Positions 24,132-33,529 of a stretch of 64,000 nt of DNA are shown one piece after another. Source of the stretch: CAXBNB01 sp965267535. Lineage in GTDB: Bacteria > Bacteroidota > Bacteroidia > Cytophagales > Cyclobacteriaceae. Position numbers and translations under genes: made by a program. Location: positions 434,001 to 498,000 of the forward strand of contig OZ254082.1 of assembly GCA_965267535.1 (NCBI GenBank), read 5' to 3'. Position 1 is the first letter of the stretch. Each line of letters begins with the position of its first letter. The notes beneath the pieces are model-generated. The model saw only the letters and a list, made by a program, of their open reading frames with translations, did no database searches and had not been told where the DNA came from.

Positions 24132-26105
24132 TTAATACGATAGAAGTTGATCGATTTTTTCGGCTAGTCTTTTTTGAGGGAGAAAATCGGCTTCCAGTGC
24201 CGGAGCAAAAGGTACAGGAGTGTCCAGACTGCCTACCCGTATAACCGGTGCGTCCAGCCACTCAAAGCAATGCTCTCCAATCCATGCTGCTATTTCGGCT
24301 CCTATACCCCCGGTCAGGCAGTCTTCGTGTACCACAATTACCTTGTTGGTTTTTTTTACAGACCGTTGTACAGCTTCTTTGTCCCACGGAAGTAGCGTGC
24401 GCAAGTCGATTATGTCGGCTGTTGCATTTTGGTCTTTCATAGCTTCTGAAGCCCAGTGTACACCCATTCCGTAGGTCACAATCGACAGATCTTTTCCCTC
24501 ACTAACCAGAGAGGCCTTGCCGATTTCAGTAGTGTAGTAGCCATCGGGCACCTGATCGCTGACAGACCGGTATAGGGCTTTGTGTTCGAAAAACAGATAC
24601 GGGTTGGGGTCGTCTATTGCAGCTAAAAGCAATCCCTTGGCATCTATCGGGTTTGATGGGTACACGATTTTCAATCCGGGAGTGTGAAAAAACCAGGCTT
24701 CATTGGATTGCGAGTGAAAAGGGCCAGCGCTTACGCCAGCACCTGTAGGCATTCGAACAACCACATCCGCATGTTGCCCCCAGCGATAGTGTATTTTGGC
24801 CAGGTTATTTACAATCTGATTGAAGCCGCAGGTAACAAAATCGGCAAACTGCATTTCAATTACAGATTTGAACCCCTGAATAGACAAACCCAGTCCGACT
24901 CCTACGATCGCCGATTCGCAGATGGGAGTGTTTCGCACTCTTTCTTTTCCAAATTCCCCCACTAGTCCTTCTGTTACTTTAAACACGCCCCCGTATTCTG
25001 CTATGTCCTGTCCCATCAGCAGGAGATTTGGGTGTTTTTTCATTCCTGTTTTTAGCCCGTTGGCAATGGCATCTACCAGGCGCTTGTCGGTAGAGGGTTG
25101 GTCTGGGGCTATATAGCTTGGAGTATATGGGGCGTATACGTCGCTAAGTTCCTCTTGTCTGTTGGGTAAAGCTGGTTGTTCTGCATGGGCCATTTGCAAA
25201 GCCTGATCTATCGCTTGTCTGGCTTCATCCCGATATTGATTTGCTGTTTTTGTGTCTATAATTTTTTCACCAGTCAGGTACTTTTCAAAGCAGGAAATGG
25301 GATCTTTTTTCGACCATTTTTCAATTAGGCCCTCGGGGTAGTAGCGTGTGCCGCTGGCCTCTTCATGTCCTCGTATCCGAAAAGTCTTGCACTCTACAAG
25401 TATGGGCTGGCTGGTTGCTCGCGCCTTTTCTGCAGCATCAGATATGCCGGTGTACACTTCGAGTATATTGTTGCCGTCTAGGCTAACGGCCTCCATGCCA
25501 TAGCCTATGCCCTTGTCGGTAAATGAGGCGCAGCGAAACTGCTCGCTGCTTGGAGTGGATAGTCCCCAGTGGTTGTTTTCTACCACAAACACTACCGGAA
25601 GTTGCCACACTGCAGCCACATTGAGTGCTTCGTGAAATTCCCCCTCACTGGCTCCTCCGTCTCCGGTAAAAACCAGACAGGCTTTTTGCTCATTGCGGAG
25701 CTTGTGTCCCAAAGCTATGCCGTCGGCCAGACTGAGCTGCGGCCCCAGATGGGAAATCATGCCCACTAGTCGGTGTGGAATAGATCCAAAGTGAAACGAG
25801 CGATCTCTGCCTTTGGTAAAGCCACTTTTTTTTCCCTGAAATTGAGCGAAAAGCTGATGCAGGGGTACTTTTCTGCTTGTGAATACTCCCAGGTTGCGGT
25901 GCATAGGCAGTATGTATTCGTCGCTTTGCATAGCCATGGCTGCCCCTACCGATATGGCTTCTTGTCCATAGCCGGAAAACCACTTGGAGATTTTTCCTTG
26001 TCGTAACAACACCAGCATCTTGTCTTCGATGAGCCGAGGCATCAGAAGCTCTTTGTAGAGCGCGATAAGTGTAGCATCGGTAAGTGACTTTCTTTGAAAT
26101 TTCAT
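24132..26105 (-). CDS. Alpha-ketoacid dehydrogenase E1, fused alpha and beta subunits
   Basis: A 657-residue thiamine-diphosphate enzyme. Residues about 10-320 form the E1-alpha half with the TPP motif GDGGASEGEFHEALN and VVENNHWGLS; residues about 345-655 form the E1-beta half with GQDIAEYGGVFKVTEGL, ESAIVGVGLGLS and VVHEDCLTGGIGAEI. It decarboxylates 2-oxo acids and passes the acyl group to lipoyl-E2. The fused form with this beta half is typical of the branched-chain (2-oxoisovalerate) type in Bacteroidota, though pyruvate cannot be excluded. I chose the ATG at 26105 rather than a TTG at 26114. No E2 or E3 gene is adjacent. Confidence 0.9.
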   Translation of the reverse strand: MKFQRKSLTDATLIALYKELLMPRLIEDKMLVLLRQGKISKWFSGYGQEAISVGAAMAMQSDEYILPMHRNLGVFTSRKVPLHQLFAQFQGKKSGFTKGRDRSFHFGSIPHRLVGMISHLGPQLSLADGIALGHKLRNEQKACLVFTGDGGASEGEFHEALNVAAVWQLPVVFVVENNHWGLSTPSSEQFRCASFTDKGIGYGMEAVSLDGNNILEVYTGISDAAEKARATSQPILVECKTFRIRGHEEASGTRYYPEGLIEKWSKKDPISCFEKYLTGEKIIDTKTANQYRDEARQAIDQALQMAHAEQPALPNRQEELSDVYAPYTPSYIAPDQPSTDKRLVDAIANGLKTGMKKHPNLLLMGQDIAEYGGVFKVTEGLVGEFGKERVRNTPICESAIVGVGLGLSIQGFKSVIEMQFADFVTCGFNQIVNNLAKIHYRWGQHADVVVRMPTGAGVSAGPFHSQSNEAWFFHTPGLKIVYPSNPIDAKGLLLAAIDDPNPYLFFEHKALYRSVSDQVPDGYYTTEIGKASLVSEGKDLSIVTYGMGVHWASEAMKDQNATADIIDLRTLLPWDKEAVQRSVKKTNKVIVVHEDCLTGGIGAEIAAWIGEHCFEWLDAPVIRVGSLDTPVPFAPALEADFLPQKRLAEKIDQLLSY

Positions 26106-26223
26106 AGGAAACAAAAAAGCGTTAAGTGGTTGTTGGGCGTATTTTGTCGTCGATATGCCGCAGCGCCAACAAATCTAGGGGATGGATTTGGAGAGAAAAA
26201 CTAAATCTAAGTTTATATGTAAG

Positions 26224-26231
26224 TATGTTTG
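26224..26231 (+). promoter_or_regulatory. -7 element of the M16 peptidase gene
   Basis: TATGTTTG exactly matches TAnnTTTG and is followed by CCCC. It lies 37 bases before the chosen start codon. No TTTG occurs at the expected -33 distance. Confidence 0.45.
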
Positions 26232-26268
26232 CCCCTTTGGAAGCATAAACGTCGTAAACAAGGAGCGT

Positions 26269-27504
26269 ATGAATTTTCGGAAGTTTGAATTGGATAATGG
26301 GTTGAAGGTTGTGGTGCATGAGGATCGCTCGACAAAAACAGCTGTTCTCAATGTGTTGTACAATGTGGGATCGAGGGATGAAAACCCTGAAAAAACCGGG
26401 TTTGCTCACCTGTTTGAGCACCTGATGTTTGGTGGGTCTAAGCACATTCCTTCTTACGACGAACCTTTGCAGAAGGTGGGCGGAGAGAACAATGCGTTTA
26501 CTTCTCCGGATTTGACTAACTATTATATTTCTATCCCTTCAAATAATCTGGAGACAGCCTTTTGGTTAGAATCGGATAGAATGCTTTCTCTTTCATTTGA
26601 CCCTCAGGTACTGGAAGTGCAACGCAAGGTGGTGATTGAGGAGTTTAAGCAACGCTATCTCAATCAGCCTTACGGTGATGCGTGGTTGAAACTTCGTCCT
26701 TTGGCGTATGAGCAGCACTCCTATCGCTGGGCTACTATAGGCAAAGAGATTGCTCATATAGAAAATGCCACTATGGAAGATGTCAAAGACTTCTTTCACC
26801 GGTTTTATATACCCAACAACGCCATATTGGTAGTAGCGGGAGATGTAGATTTTGACGAAGTAAAAAGACTGACAGAGAAGTGGTTTGGCCCTATTCCGAA
26901 AGGGGAAGAATTGAAGCGAAATCTGCCAGTTGAGCCTGAGCAAAAGCAGGTAAAAAAGCAGGTAGTAGAAGCGAATGTACCGGTAAATGCATTTTACAAA
27001 GTGTATCATATGCCGGAGCGCCTTTCTGAGCTGTACCATGCTGCAGACCTGCTCAGTGATATACTTGGGCGAGGCAAATCTTCGCGCTTAAACGAAGTGT
27101 TGGTGAAGAAAGAAAGGTATTTGAGTTCGGTAAGTGCTTATATTACAGGCTCTATTGATCCCGGTTTGCTTGTGATAAACGGTAAGCTAAATAACGGCGT
27201 GAGCTACGAGCAGGTAGAAAAGGCACTGGACCAGATCATAGCCGAACTGCAAAGTGTGCCTGTCAGCGATTTTGAATTAAACAAGATCAAAAACCTGTCT
27301 GAGTCTTCACACATTTTTGGTGAGATGGAGTTGCTTAATAAAGCATACAACCTGGCATACTTTACCCTGCTGGGAGATACCAATATGATCAATAGCGAGG
27401 TGGATAAGATACGTGCAGTTACTGCCGAGCAGATTCGTTCTTCTGCCAGAAATATTCTACAGGAGAGCAATACATCTACTCTGTATTACCGGGCGTTATC
27501 CTAG
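26269..27504 (+). CDS. M16 family zinc peptidase
   Basis: A 411-residue cytoplasmic metalloprotease. I chose the ATG at 26269 (MNFRKFELDNG), preceded by AGGAG, because the upstream 29 codons read through the promoter region. The inverted zinc motif HxxEH is in GFAHLFEHLMFGGS (about residues 46-59), and the distal acidic region follows. Family hallmarks include NVGSRDENPEKTGFAHL, PSNNLETAFWLESDRM and HRFYIPNNAILVVAGDVD. The length is that of a single-chain processing-peptidase-like half. No signal peptide is seen. It is convergent with the redoxin gene, with 8 bases between stops. Confidence 0.92.
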   Translation: MNFRKFELDNGLKVVVHEDRSTKTAVLNVLYNVGSRDENPEKTGFAHLFEHLMFGGSKHIPSYDEPLQKVGGENNAFTSPDLTNYYISIPSNNLETAFWLESDRMLSLSFDPQVLEVQRKVVIEEFKQRYLNQPYGDAWLKLRPLAYEQHSYRWATIGKEIAHIENATMEDVKDFFHRFYIPNNAILVVAGDVDFDEVKRLTEKWFGPIPKGEELKRNLPVEPEQKQVKKQVVEANVPVNAFYKVYHMPERLSELYHAADLLSDILGRGKSSRLNEVLVKKERYLSSVSAYITGSIDPGLLVINGKLNNGVSYEQVEKALDQIIAELQSVPVSDFELNKIKNLSESSHIFGEMELLNKAYNLAYFTLLGDTNMINSEVDKIRAVTAEQIRSSARNILQESNTSTLYYRALS

Positions 27505-27512
27505 TGGTTTGA

Positions 27513-28151
27513 TCAGGAGTCTTTCCACTTGATAGTACATCCGATCGCTTTGGTAAAGGTAGTTTCTACTTTCTGGCCGGTCAGCAAGCTGTCTACGGCT
27601 TCCTCTACATATTTTTTATCTGCCAGGCTGGCATCTTTGTGGTTGTTATCTATAGCTCCTATGTAGGCCACTCTGTATTTTTCTTTTTCCCGCGAGAGCA
27701 CAAATACATGAGGGGTGCGGGTAGCGCCATAGGCCGCTGTTGTAGCCTGTGTTTCATCATATAGATAGGGAAAGTTGAAGTCTTTTTCCTTGGCCCTTGC
27801 CTGCATTTTCTCAAACGAGTCTCCCGGCGAAGCATTTGTGTCGTTTGGGTTGATTGCAATTACAGGAAAGCCTTTTGGTTTGTACTTTGCCGAAAGTTCT
27901 TTGATGCGGTCTTCATACATTTTGGAAAAGGGGCAGGTGTTGCAAGTGAAAATAACAATAAAGCCTTTGGCATCTTTCATGCCTGCCATGGATACCATGC
28001 TGCCGTCTATGTTTTTCAGGTTAAAATCTGTGGCATAGTCGCCCACTTCATATGCTACGGGAGTTTCCCCCGGGGTGCTTTTTTTGGCATTGATGAAAAA
28101 AATCAACGCCACGCAGATAACTCCGGTCGTAAGTAGTAAGTTTTTTTTCAT
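27513..28151 (-). CDS. Exported redoxin (thioredoxin/AhpC-TSA fold)
   Basis: A 212-residue protein with an N-terminal membrane anchor or signal (residues 4-22). It then has a peroxiredoxin/thioredoxin-like domain: DFNLKNIDGSMVSMAG, the redox-active pair in TCNTCPFSKMYEDR (CxxC near residue 76), INPNDTNASPGDSF, and the cis-Pro loop TRTPHVFVL. This is the DUF-like redoxin form common in Bacteroidota whose electron partner is unknown. It lies 12 bases after the TlpA-like gene on the same strand, so the two probably act together in periplasmic thiol chemistry. Confidence 0.82.
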   Translation of the reverse strand: MKKNLLLTTGVICVALIFFINAKKSTPGETPVAYEVGDYATDFNLKNIDGSMVSMAGMKDAKGFIVIFTCNTCPFSKMYEDRIKELSAKYKPKGFPVIAINPNDTNASPGDSFEKMQARAKEKDFNFPYLYDETQATTAAYGATRTPHVFVLSREKEKYRVAYIGAIDNNHKDASLADKKYVEEAVDSLLTGQKVETTFTKAIGCTIKWKDS

Positions 28152-28163
28152 AGCGATATTGAT

Positions 28164-28652
28164 TTATTGTATAAAGTTGGAGTACGTTTCTTTGAGCTCT
28201 CCGGATTTAAATTCTTTTTCAAAAAAAGCTCGTTTGTCATTGCGATGATCGATCATGAGCGTGGCTGGAATTGCACCCGACCAGCTCGGATCTATTTTGT
28301 CTATAAAACTGTTGTAGTCTGTCTCGTCAAGTAGTACCAGCTCCGACTGCAGGTTGTGTTTTTTTACGAATGGGAGCACCTTGCTTTCCAGCTGTTCAGC
28401 AAAGTCAAAACTAACCAGTACCATGCGTACGCCCTTGTCTTTTTCGGCTTCCAGCAATTTTTCAAATTGAGGAAGTTCTTTTACGCAGGGAGCACACCAG
28501 GTGGCCCAGAAATTCACAATTGTTATGGGGTGAGTTTCCGCGTTTATTATCTTTTTCAGATCGTCGAACTTAATTACTTCCACCGAAGCGGGTGGTTGTT
28601 CTTTGCAGGCAAATGCAATCAGTACAAATAATGTAAATATGCCTTTTTTCAT
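28164..28652 (-). CDS. TlpA-family thioredoxin lipoprotein
   Basis: A 162-residue product. I chose the ATG at 28652, giving MKKGIFTLFVLIAFAC with a lipobox (FAC), rather than a GTG at 28691. The thioredoxin active site is in VNFWATWCAPCVKELPQF (CAPC), followed by a cis-Pro loop GAIPATLMID. Such membrane-tethered reductases keep periplasmic cysteines reduced, for example in cytochrome c assembly. It is the first gene of a pair with the redoxin. The candidate origin region lies immediately upstream. Confidence 0.88.
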   Translation of the reverse strand: MKKGIFTLFVLIAFACKEQPPASVEVIKFDDLKKIINAETHPITIVNFWATWCAPCVKELPQFEKLLEAEKDKGVRMVLVSFDFAEQLESKVLPFVKKHNLQSELVLLDETDYNSFIDKIDPSWSGAIPATLMIDHRNDKRAFFEKEFKSGELKETYSNFIQ

Positions 28653-29027
28653 GTGCGAAAAATAAATAAAATACCTAACAAATATACACAATGATGAATG
28701 AGAGAAAAAATGCTAAGCAATTGATTTTGAGGGGAAATGACCGGTGTGCTATTTGTTTTTTAGGGAGGAAAGAGGTGCTATTTAGTCTCTAAAAAGTACA
28801 AAAAAGAATTTTTGGGTAAAGTTATCCACATTTTATAAAGTTATCCACATCATTTAAAAGGTGGGATATAACCTTTTTTATTTCAGTGAGTTATGTCTTT
28901 TTTGAAATATTGCCAATTGTTGATAAATCAAAAAAGCTTGTTTTTAGCTGTTTTTCTATTCTGAAAAAAGTTCAAAAACCATTTTCTTGAAAATAACCTT
29001 TAAATCAGGCTGGTATAGAGCGGTTTA
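28653..29027. other. AT-rich gap with DnaA boxes: candidate replication origin (oriC)
   Basis: This 375-base gap has no open frame. It contains two exact DnaA boxes TTATCCACA in the same orientation, at 28822-28830 and 28841-28849 (19 bases start to start). An inverted near-match, TGTTGATAA, lies at 28918-28926. The 100 bases to the right are very AT-rich with runs of A and T, as in a DNA-unwinding element. rpmH and rnpA, classic origin neighbours, lie about 4 kb to the right. No dnaA gene is in the window, which is not unusual in this phylum. Regulation of a flanking gene by DnaA is an alternative. Confidence 0.5.
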
Positions 29028-30803
29028 TTACTCCTTGTCCTGTAAAATCAGCTTTTTTCGGTAGGCGTTGAAGATGCGTGATTTGGAAACCAGTCCCAGG
29101 TATTTTCCATTTTCTATTACAGGGAGGTTCCAGGCTTGTGTCACTTCAAATTTATTCATCACCGTTTGCATATCGTCAGAAGGAAATACTTCAGTTGGAG
29201 GCTTTTGCATCAGCGATTTGATGTCCAGCTGTTTGCGGGCTTCATCGTCAAACATCACATCCCGTACATCATCCAATGTGATGATGCCTTTTAGCTCTCC
29301 TTCACTGTTTACCACAGGAAAAATATTGCGTTTTGATATTTTCACCAACTCTACCAGCTCGCCTAGTTTAGCATCTGCTTTTATAGTAAGTAAATCCGAT
29401 TCTATTACTTTCTTGATATCTATGAGGCTAAGCACATAACGGTCTTTGTCGTGCTGGATAAGGTCTCCGCTCTCTACCAGGTTTTTAGTATAAAGAGAGT
29501 GTTTTTCAAAGTACATGATGGTGGTAAAGGATATGGCGGACACTAGCATGAGTGGCACAAAAAGAGTATAACCACCAGTAATTTCTGCAATAAGGAATAT
29601 GGCTGTGAGCGGAGCGTGCAATACGCCGCTCATCACACCGCACATACCGACCAGTGTAAAGTTGCTCGTACTGATTTGTCCGGGCAGTAAAAAGTTGTTG
29701 GTGGCAGCAAAGAGGTAGCCGGCCAGACCACCCATAAACAGCGAAGGCGCAAAGATACCACCACTGCCTCCTGAGCCGAGTGTAAGTGCAGACGCTACAG
29801 GCTTAATCACTATGATGGCAAACAAAAACAATATCATGGCGATATTGCTGTCGCTAATGTCGTAAAACAAGCTCCTTTGAAAGATTTGCTCGTCATGGCC
29901 GGTGAGTAGCAGCTTTATGGTGTTGTACCCTTCACCGTATATTGGGGGGAAGATCAGGATAATGATAGCCAATCCAATACCCCCTAACAGTGCCCGGTTA
30001 GCATCGTTTTTGATGCGGGCTACCCATTTTTCTACCAGATAAGTGACGCGCGTAAAATGCACAGACACGATTCCACAGCCGATACCCAGCAGCATAAAGT
30101 AAGGTACATCTTCGGCGCTGAACTGATCTTTGATCTTAAAAGAAAAAAGGATATCGTCACCCAGCAGTACCAACGAAACCAACGAGCCGGTAACCGAGGA
30201 AATCAGTATAGGGATAAATTTATTGATGGTAGCCTCGGCCAGTATTACTTCTATGGCAAAGATGACTCCCGCTATGGGCGAGTTGAAAATAGCTGAGATA
30301 GCACCGGATGCTCCACAGGCGATGAGCAGCGTCCTTTTTTTGTAGTTGAGGTGAGTAAGTTGCCCCAGGTTGGAGCCTATGGCCGATCCTGTCACTACAA
30401 TGGGGGCCTCCAGTCCTACAGATCCTCCAAAACCAACGGTAATAGCACTGGTAAACATGCGCGAGTACATCATCGAGCGTTTTACAATACTTGAGTTTTT
30501 GGATATCGTGTATAGAATCTGGGTAATACCATGCCCCAGTTTTTCTTTAAAAAAATATTTGGCCACCAGCACTGTGAGCATGATGCCTATGAGTGGGTAA
30601 AAAAGATACAAATAATTGATACCCGTGATGTCCAGATTTTTTTCAAGGAAATTTTGGATGAGGTGGACAGCACTTTTGAGTGTAACGGCCGCTAATCCGG
30701 CAATGAGGCCAATGAGCCCACTAAGCATGAGCACAAAGTTGTTGTTGCTAATATGCTTTAGTCTCCAAATGAGAAATTTCACTAAGAGGTCACTCAATTT
30801 CAT
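29028..30803 (-). CDS. ClC-family chloride channel/transporter with CBS domains
   Basis: A 591-residue membrane protein. The ClC core (about residues 20-430) shows the motifs GGSVGLEAPIVVTGSAIGS, with the gating glutamate in place of the usual GREGP block, and GSGGSGGIFAPSLFMGG. A CBS pair at about 450-580 (LLTIKADAKLGELVELV, GIITLDDVRDVMF, VFPSDDMQTVMNKF) provides nucleotide-dependent control. The presence of the gating glutamate favours a Cl-/H+ exchanger or fluoride-insensitive channel. Single gene. Confidence 0.93.
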   Translation of the reverse strand: MKLSDLLVKFLIWRLKHISNNNFVLMLSGLIGLIAGLAAVTLKSAVHLIQNFLEKNLDITGINYLYLFYPLIGIMLTVLVAKYFFKEKLGHGITQILYTISKNSSIVKRSMMYSRMFTSAITVGFGGSVGLEAPIVVTGSAIGSNLGQLTHLNYKKRTLLIACGASGAISAIFNSPIAGVIFAIEVILAEATINKFIPILISSVTGSLVSLVLLGDDILFSFKIKDQFSAEDVPYFMLLGIGCGIVSVHFTRVTYLVEKWVARIKNDANRALLGGIGLAIIILIFPPIYGEGYNTIKLLLTGHDEQIFQRSLFYDISDSNIAMILFLFAIIVIKPVASALTLGSGGSGGIFAPSLFMGGLAGYLFAATNNFLLPGQISTSNFTLVGMCGVMSGVLHAPLTAIFLIAEITGGYTLFVPLMLVSAISFTTIMYFEKHSLYTKNLVESGDLIQHDKDRYVLSLIDIKKVIESDLLTIKADAKLGELVELVKISKRNIFPVVNSEGELKGIITLDDVRDVMFDDEARKQLDIKSLMQKPPTEVFPSDDMQTVMNKFEVTQAWNLPVIENGKYLGLVSKSRIFNAYRKKLILQDKE

Positions 30804-30916
30804 ATGTCAATGGAAATCAATATACCGGTAATTGTATGTAGTCAACAATAAAGGGTGTAGAGTTTGGCGTAAAGAAAAACGAAAATGAGCAAACCCCACC
30901 CCCAAATGCGTAATAT

Positions 30917-32620
30917 TTACCTATTTAACCATAGGTTCAGGTTCTTTTTTGCCTGTGATGAGGCTAAAGGGTCTATTTCTATGCGGTAAAGCCCAAAATA
31001 AGCTTGTCCTGTGCTTTGCAGTGTTATTGTTTTCTTTTGAAAATTCCTTTCAAATTCCACAGTGCAGGTGTCGGGTAGTTTGTCAGTGTTTTTTGCAGGA
31101 GCTTTTTGGTTTATAGTGATCACTTTGTCACCAATAGACAGGGTATTTTCAGCCGGCGAAGCAGGAGCTATTTCGTTCACTACTGCAGTATCGTTTTGAT
31201 GATCTAACCGAAAACCAAAGAGCGCCGCGGTAGCTTCGGGATGCGCTACCGCTACGAGCCGGCATCCTATGTGTGCCAGCAGCGCGTTGAGTTCGTTTTC
31301 GATAGGCGTAGTGCCTTCGTAGTAGTGGGGTATAAAAGCAGTATCTCCGATGTACTTACGAATGAGCTCGTATACATTTTCTTTGGTGTATCCGATTTCA
31401 GGTTTGCCATAGTGCTCCCACATATCTGCAATTATATTGTCCAGACTGTATTGGTTGTTGCTGTGCTGGCGTATGGTTAAATCAAGCATCCAGGCAGTGA
31501 GTGCTCCTTTTACATAGATAGAAACTTTGCGACCGGGCAAAAGTTTTTTGTAGCCGTCTATCCAAAGGTCATAAGAAGAGCGGGTAAGTGAGAGGTGATG
31601 TCTGCCGTAGTTTTCAAAGTGTCGCTTGAGCAAAATGTTGAGCTCATCGAGGTATTGGTCGGTAGAAAACACACCACTGCGAGCTAGAAACAAGTCGCCA
31701 TAGTAGGTAGTAAAGCCCTCTGTAACAAAACCTGTTTCATAATAATTTTCCCTAGAAAAATCGTAAGGGCTAAGCTCTTTTGGGCGGATACGGGTGACGT
31801 TCCATGCATGAAACAACTCATGGGAAGCTACTCCCAGCATGTCGAGGTAATATTGTTTTTGATTTTCAGAGCTGGACGGGCCCAGCACCAAAACAGTACT
31901 GTTGAGATGTTCTACGCCATGATAGTGCCTGTAAGGCAGTGACTGTACAATAAAGTCGTATCTTGATGAGGGAAACCCACCCATCTGATGCATTTGTGTT
32001 TCGGTGAATTTTTGGAAGTCAGCAAGAATCTGCTCATCGTCCAGCGGGCAGTCGCCATGTATGTAAATGTGAAAGTCGGTATCGCTTACCCTATAGGTCA
32101 GGTGATGAAGGTAAGGAGCCGCTAGCAGGGGTGAGTCTACCAACTCATAATAGTTTTTAGCCGCAAATGTTCGCTTTTCTGCTTCAGCAAGTTGGCACAC
32201 ATAAGTATAATCTTTGGGTATGTCTACGGTCACTCTGGCAGGCAGATCCGTTTTGGCAGGCGAGTACAAAAGGCAGTTGATAAAATTGATATAAATCTGC
32301 TCTTCGTCTACCACACTACTGCCGGCATCCATGTAGTAGGCATAATACCGGTAAGTCGCTACCAGTTTTTTGGCCTGCTTAGTATCTACTTTCCACTTGT
32401 TGCGTGCCGTTTTGTAAAAAAGCAGAGGAGATCCCGATTCGTCTGCTATACTAAGATCGCGAAGGTTAGCAACATAGTTGGTGAGCTCGTATCTGCCGGG
32501 GCGCCAGTCGGGCAGTATAAGTTCGCACAGGTTTTCGTCAGACACTTCCACCTTCATCTTTATATGTACAAAGTGTGTGAGACGATTAGGAAATGTAAGG
32601 GAGTAGCAGATTTTAGACAT
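30917..32620 (-). CDS. M61 family (glycyl aminopeptidase-like) peptidase with PDZ domain
   Basis: A 567-residue protein. I chose the ATG at 32620 (MSKICYSLTFPNR), which starts the conserved N-terminal beta domain; the longer frame reads intergenic sequence. The zinc motif HELFHAWN (HExxH) is followed by ETGFVTEGFTTYYGD, supplying the third ligand. A C-terminal PDZ domain (about residues 480-550, APASPAENTLSIGDKVITIN) completes the M61 layout. No signal peptide is seen. Substrate unknown. Single gene. Confidence 0.9.
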   Translation of the reverse strand: MSKICYSLTFPNRLTHFVHIKMKVEVSDENLCELILPDWRPGRYELTNYVANLRDLSIADESGSPLLFYKTARNKWKVDTKQAKKLVATYRYYAYYMDAGSSVVDEEQIYINFINCLLYSPAKTDLPARVTVDIPKDYTYVCQLAEAEKRTFAAKNYYELVDSPLLAAPYLHHLTYRVSDTDFHIYIHGDCPLDDEQILADFQKFTETQMHQMGGFPSSRYDFIVQSLPYRHYHGVEHLNSTVLVLGPSSSENQKQYYLDMLGVASHELFHAWNVTRIRPKELSPYDFSRENYYETGFVTEGFTTYYGDLFLARSGVFSTDQYLDELNILLKRHFENYGRHHLSLTRSSYDLWIDGYKKLLPGRKVSIYVKGALTAWMLDLTIRQHSNNQYSLDNIIADMWEHYGKPEIGYTKENVYELIRKYIGDTAFIPHYYEGTTPIENELNALLAHIGCRLVAVAHPEATAALFGFRLDHQNDTAVVNEIAPASPAENTLSIGDKVITINQKAPAKNTDKLPDTCTVEFERNFQKKTITLQSTGQAYFGLYRIEIDPLASSQAKKNLNLWLNR

Positions 32621-32705
32621 AGTCTTTTTATGGGGAATGATAGTAAAAACGAAGCTGCAATATAATTGTGTTTTCAAAAAGAAAATAAACAATCATAAGT
32701 CATCC

Positions 32706-32736
32706 TTTGTAAATCCATAAAAGCTACTTAGCTTTG
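32706..32736 (+). promoter_or_regulatory. Consensus Bacteroidota promoter of rpmH
   Basis: TTTG at 32706-32709, a 19-base spacer, and TAGCTTTG at 32729-32736 match TTTG-N19-TAnnTTTG exactly. The rpmH start is 89 bases downstream, leaving an untranslated leader of about 80 bases. Confidence 0.85.
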
Positions 32737-32825
32737 CACTCCGTTTTTAGAATCGGGTCTAAATAGTCGCTCCAAAGTCATTCAAATGTGATTTTGTATA
32801 GCAAGTAAGAGTTAAAATCAGGAAA

Positions 32826-32984
32826 ATGAAAAGAACGTTTCAACCTTCACAAAGAAAAAGAAGAAATAAGCACGGGTTTAAAGCTAGAATGGCAGACCCT
32901 AATGGCAAAGCAGTATTGGCGCGCAGAAGAGCTAAGGGGAGGAAAAAACTGACTGTTTCTGACGAGAAGAAACACAAAAAATAA
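32826..32984 (+). CDS. rpmH: 50S ribosomal protein L34
   Basis: A 52-residue, very basic protein starting MKRTFQPSQRKRRNKHGFKA and containing the L34 signature HGFKARM followed by GKAVLARRRAKGRKKL. L34 binds 23S rRNA in the large ribosomal subunit. It has a consensus promoter upstream and a hairpin terminator downstream, then rnpA. Adjacent rpmH and rnpA are conserved in most bacteria, often close to the replication origin. Confidence 0.97.
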   Translation: MKRTFQPSQRKRRNKHGFKARMADPNGKAVLARRRAKGRKKLTVSDEKKHKK

Positions 32985-32995
32985 TAGCTACAGGT

Positions 32996-33036
32996 AAAGC
33001 TTGTCTGTATGGCTGAGGCTGTCGGACAGGCTTTTC
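32996..33036 (+). terminator. Hairpin between rpmH and rnpA
   Basis: AAAGCTTGTC (32996-33005) pairs with GACAGGCTTT (33025-33034) with one G-T pair, followed by a short T run. It may trim the rpmH transcript or end part of it, letting the ribosomal protein exceed the RNase P protein. Confidence 0.65.
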
Positions 33037-33125
33037 CTTTATAGCTTCCAGTTTGCACTTTCCTTTCTTTTTCGCATTCGTTTGCGAAACCATCAGCTTC
33101 TTTTATCCGCATATACTTACTACTG

Positions 33126-33527
33126 ATGGGAATAAAAACAACACATACTCCACGTTTTACATTCCCTGCGAATGCCCGCCTGAAAAGTAAAAAAAAGATA
33201 GACTTACTTTTTGCTACAGGTAAATCCCTATTTATATATCCTTTTTCCATAAAATACATCTTCGTGCCAGAGGAGGAGGAAGCCAACCAGTTTTTGGTTT
33301 CTGTTTCCAAAAAGAAGTTTAAAAAGGCTGTAGATAGAAACCAGATCAAGCGCAGAGTGCGTGAAGCCTACAGGCTAAATCGCCAGCAGTGGTTGTCTCT
33401 GCCCGACAAAAAAGGATATTTTCTAATTGCCTATATTTACATTGCTAAAGAGGTTCATGCGTATAGCTTTATAGAAGCAAAACTAATCGAATCCCTAAAG
33501 CGTTTACATTCCAAACACATAGAATAG
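33126..33527 (+). CDS. rnpA: Ribonuclease P protein component
   Basis: The 133-residue protein subunit of RNase P helps the catalytic RNA trim the 5' leaders of tRNA precursors. The RNR signature is FKKAVDRNQIKRRVREAYR (about residues 64-82), preceded by FLVSVSKKK. The N terminus ARLKSKKKIDLLFATGKS is also typical. It sits 141 bases after rpmH, and a CtpA-type protease starts 2 bases after its stop, an unusual partner that probably shares its transcript. The RNA subunit gene is not in the window. Confidence 0.94.
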   Translation: MGIKTTHTPRFTFPANARLKSKKKIDLLFATGKSLFIYPFSIKYIFVPEEEEANQFLVSVSKKKFKKAVDRNQIKRRVREAYRLNRQQWLSLPDKKGYFLIAYIYIAKEVHAYSFIEAKLIESLKRLHSKHIE

Positions 33528-33529
33528 CA

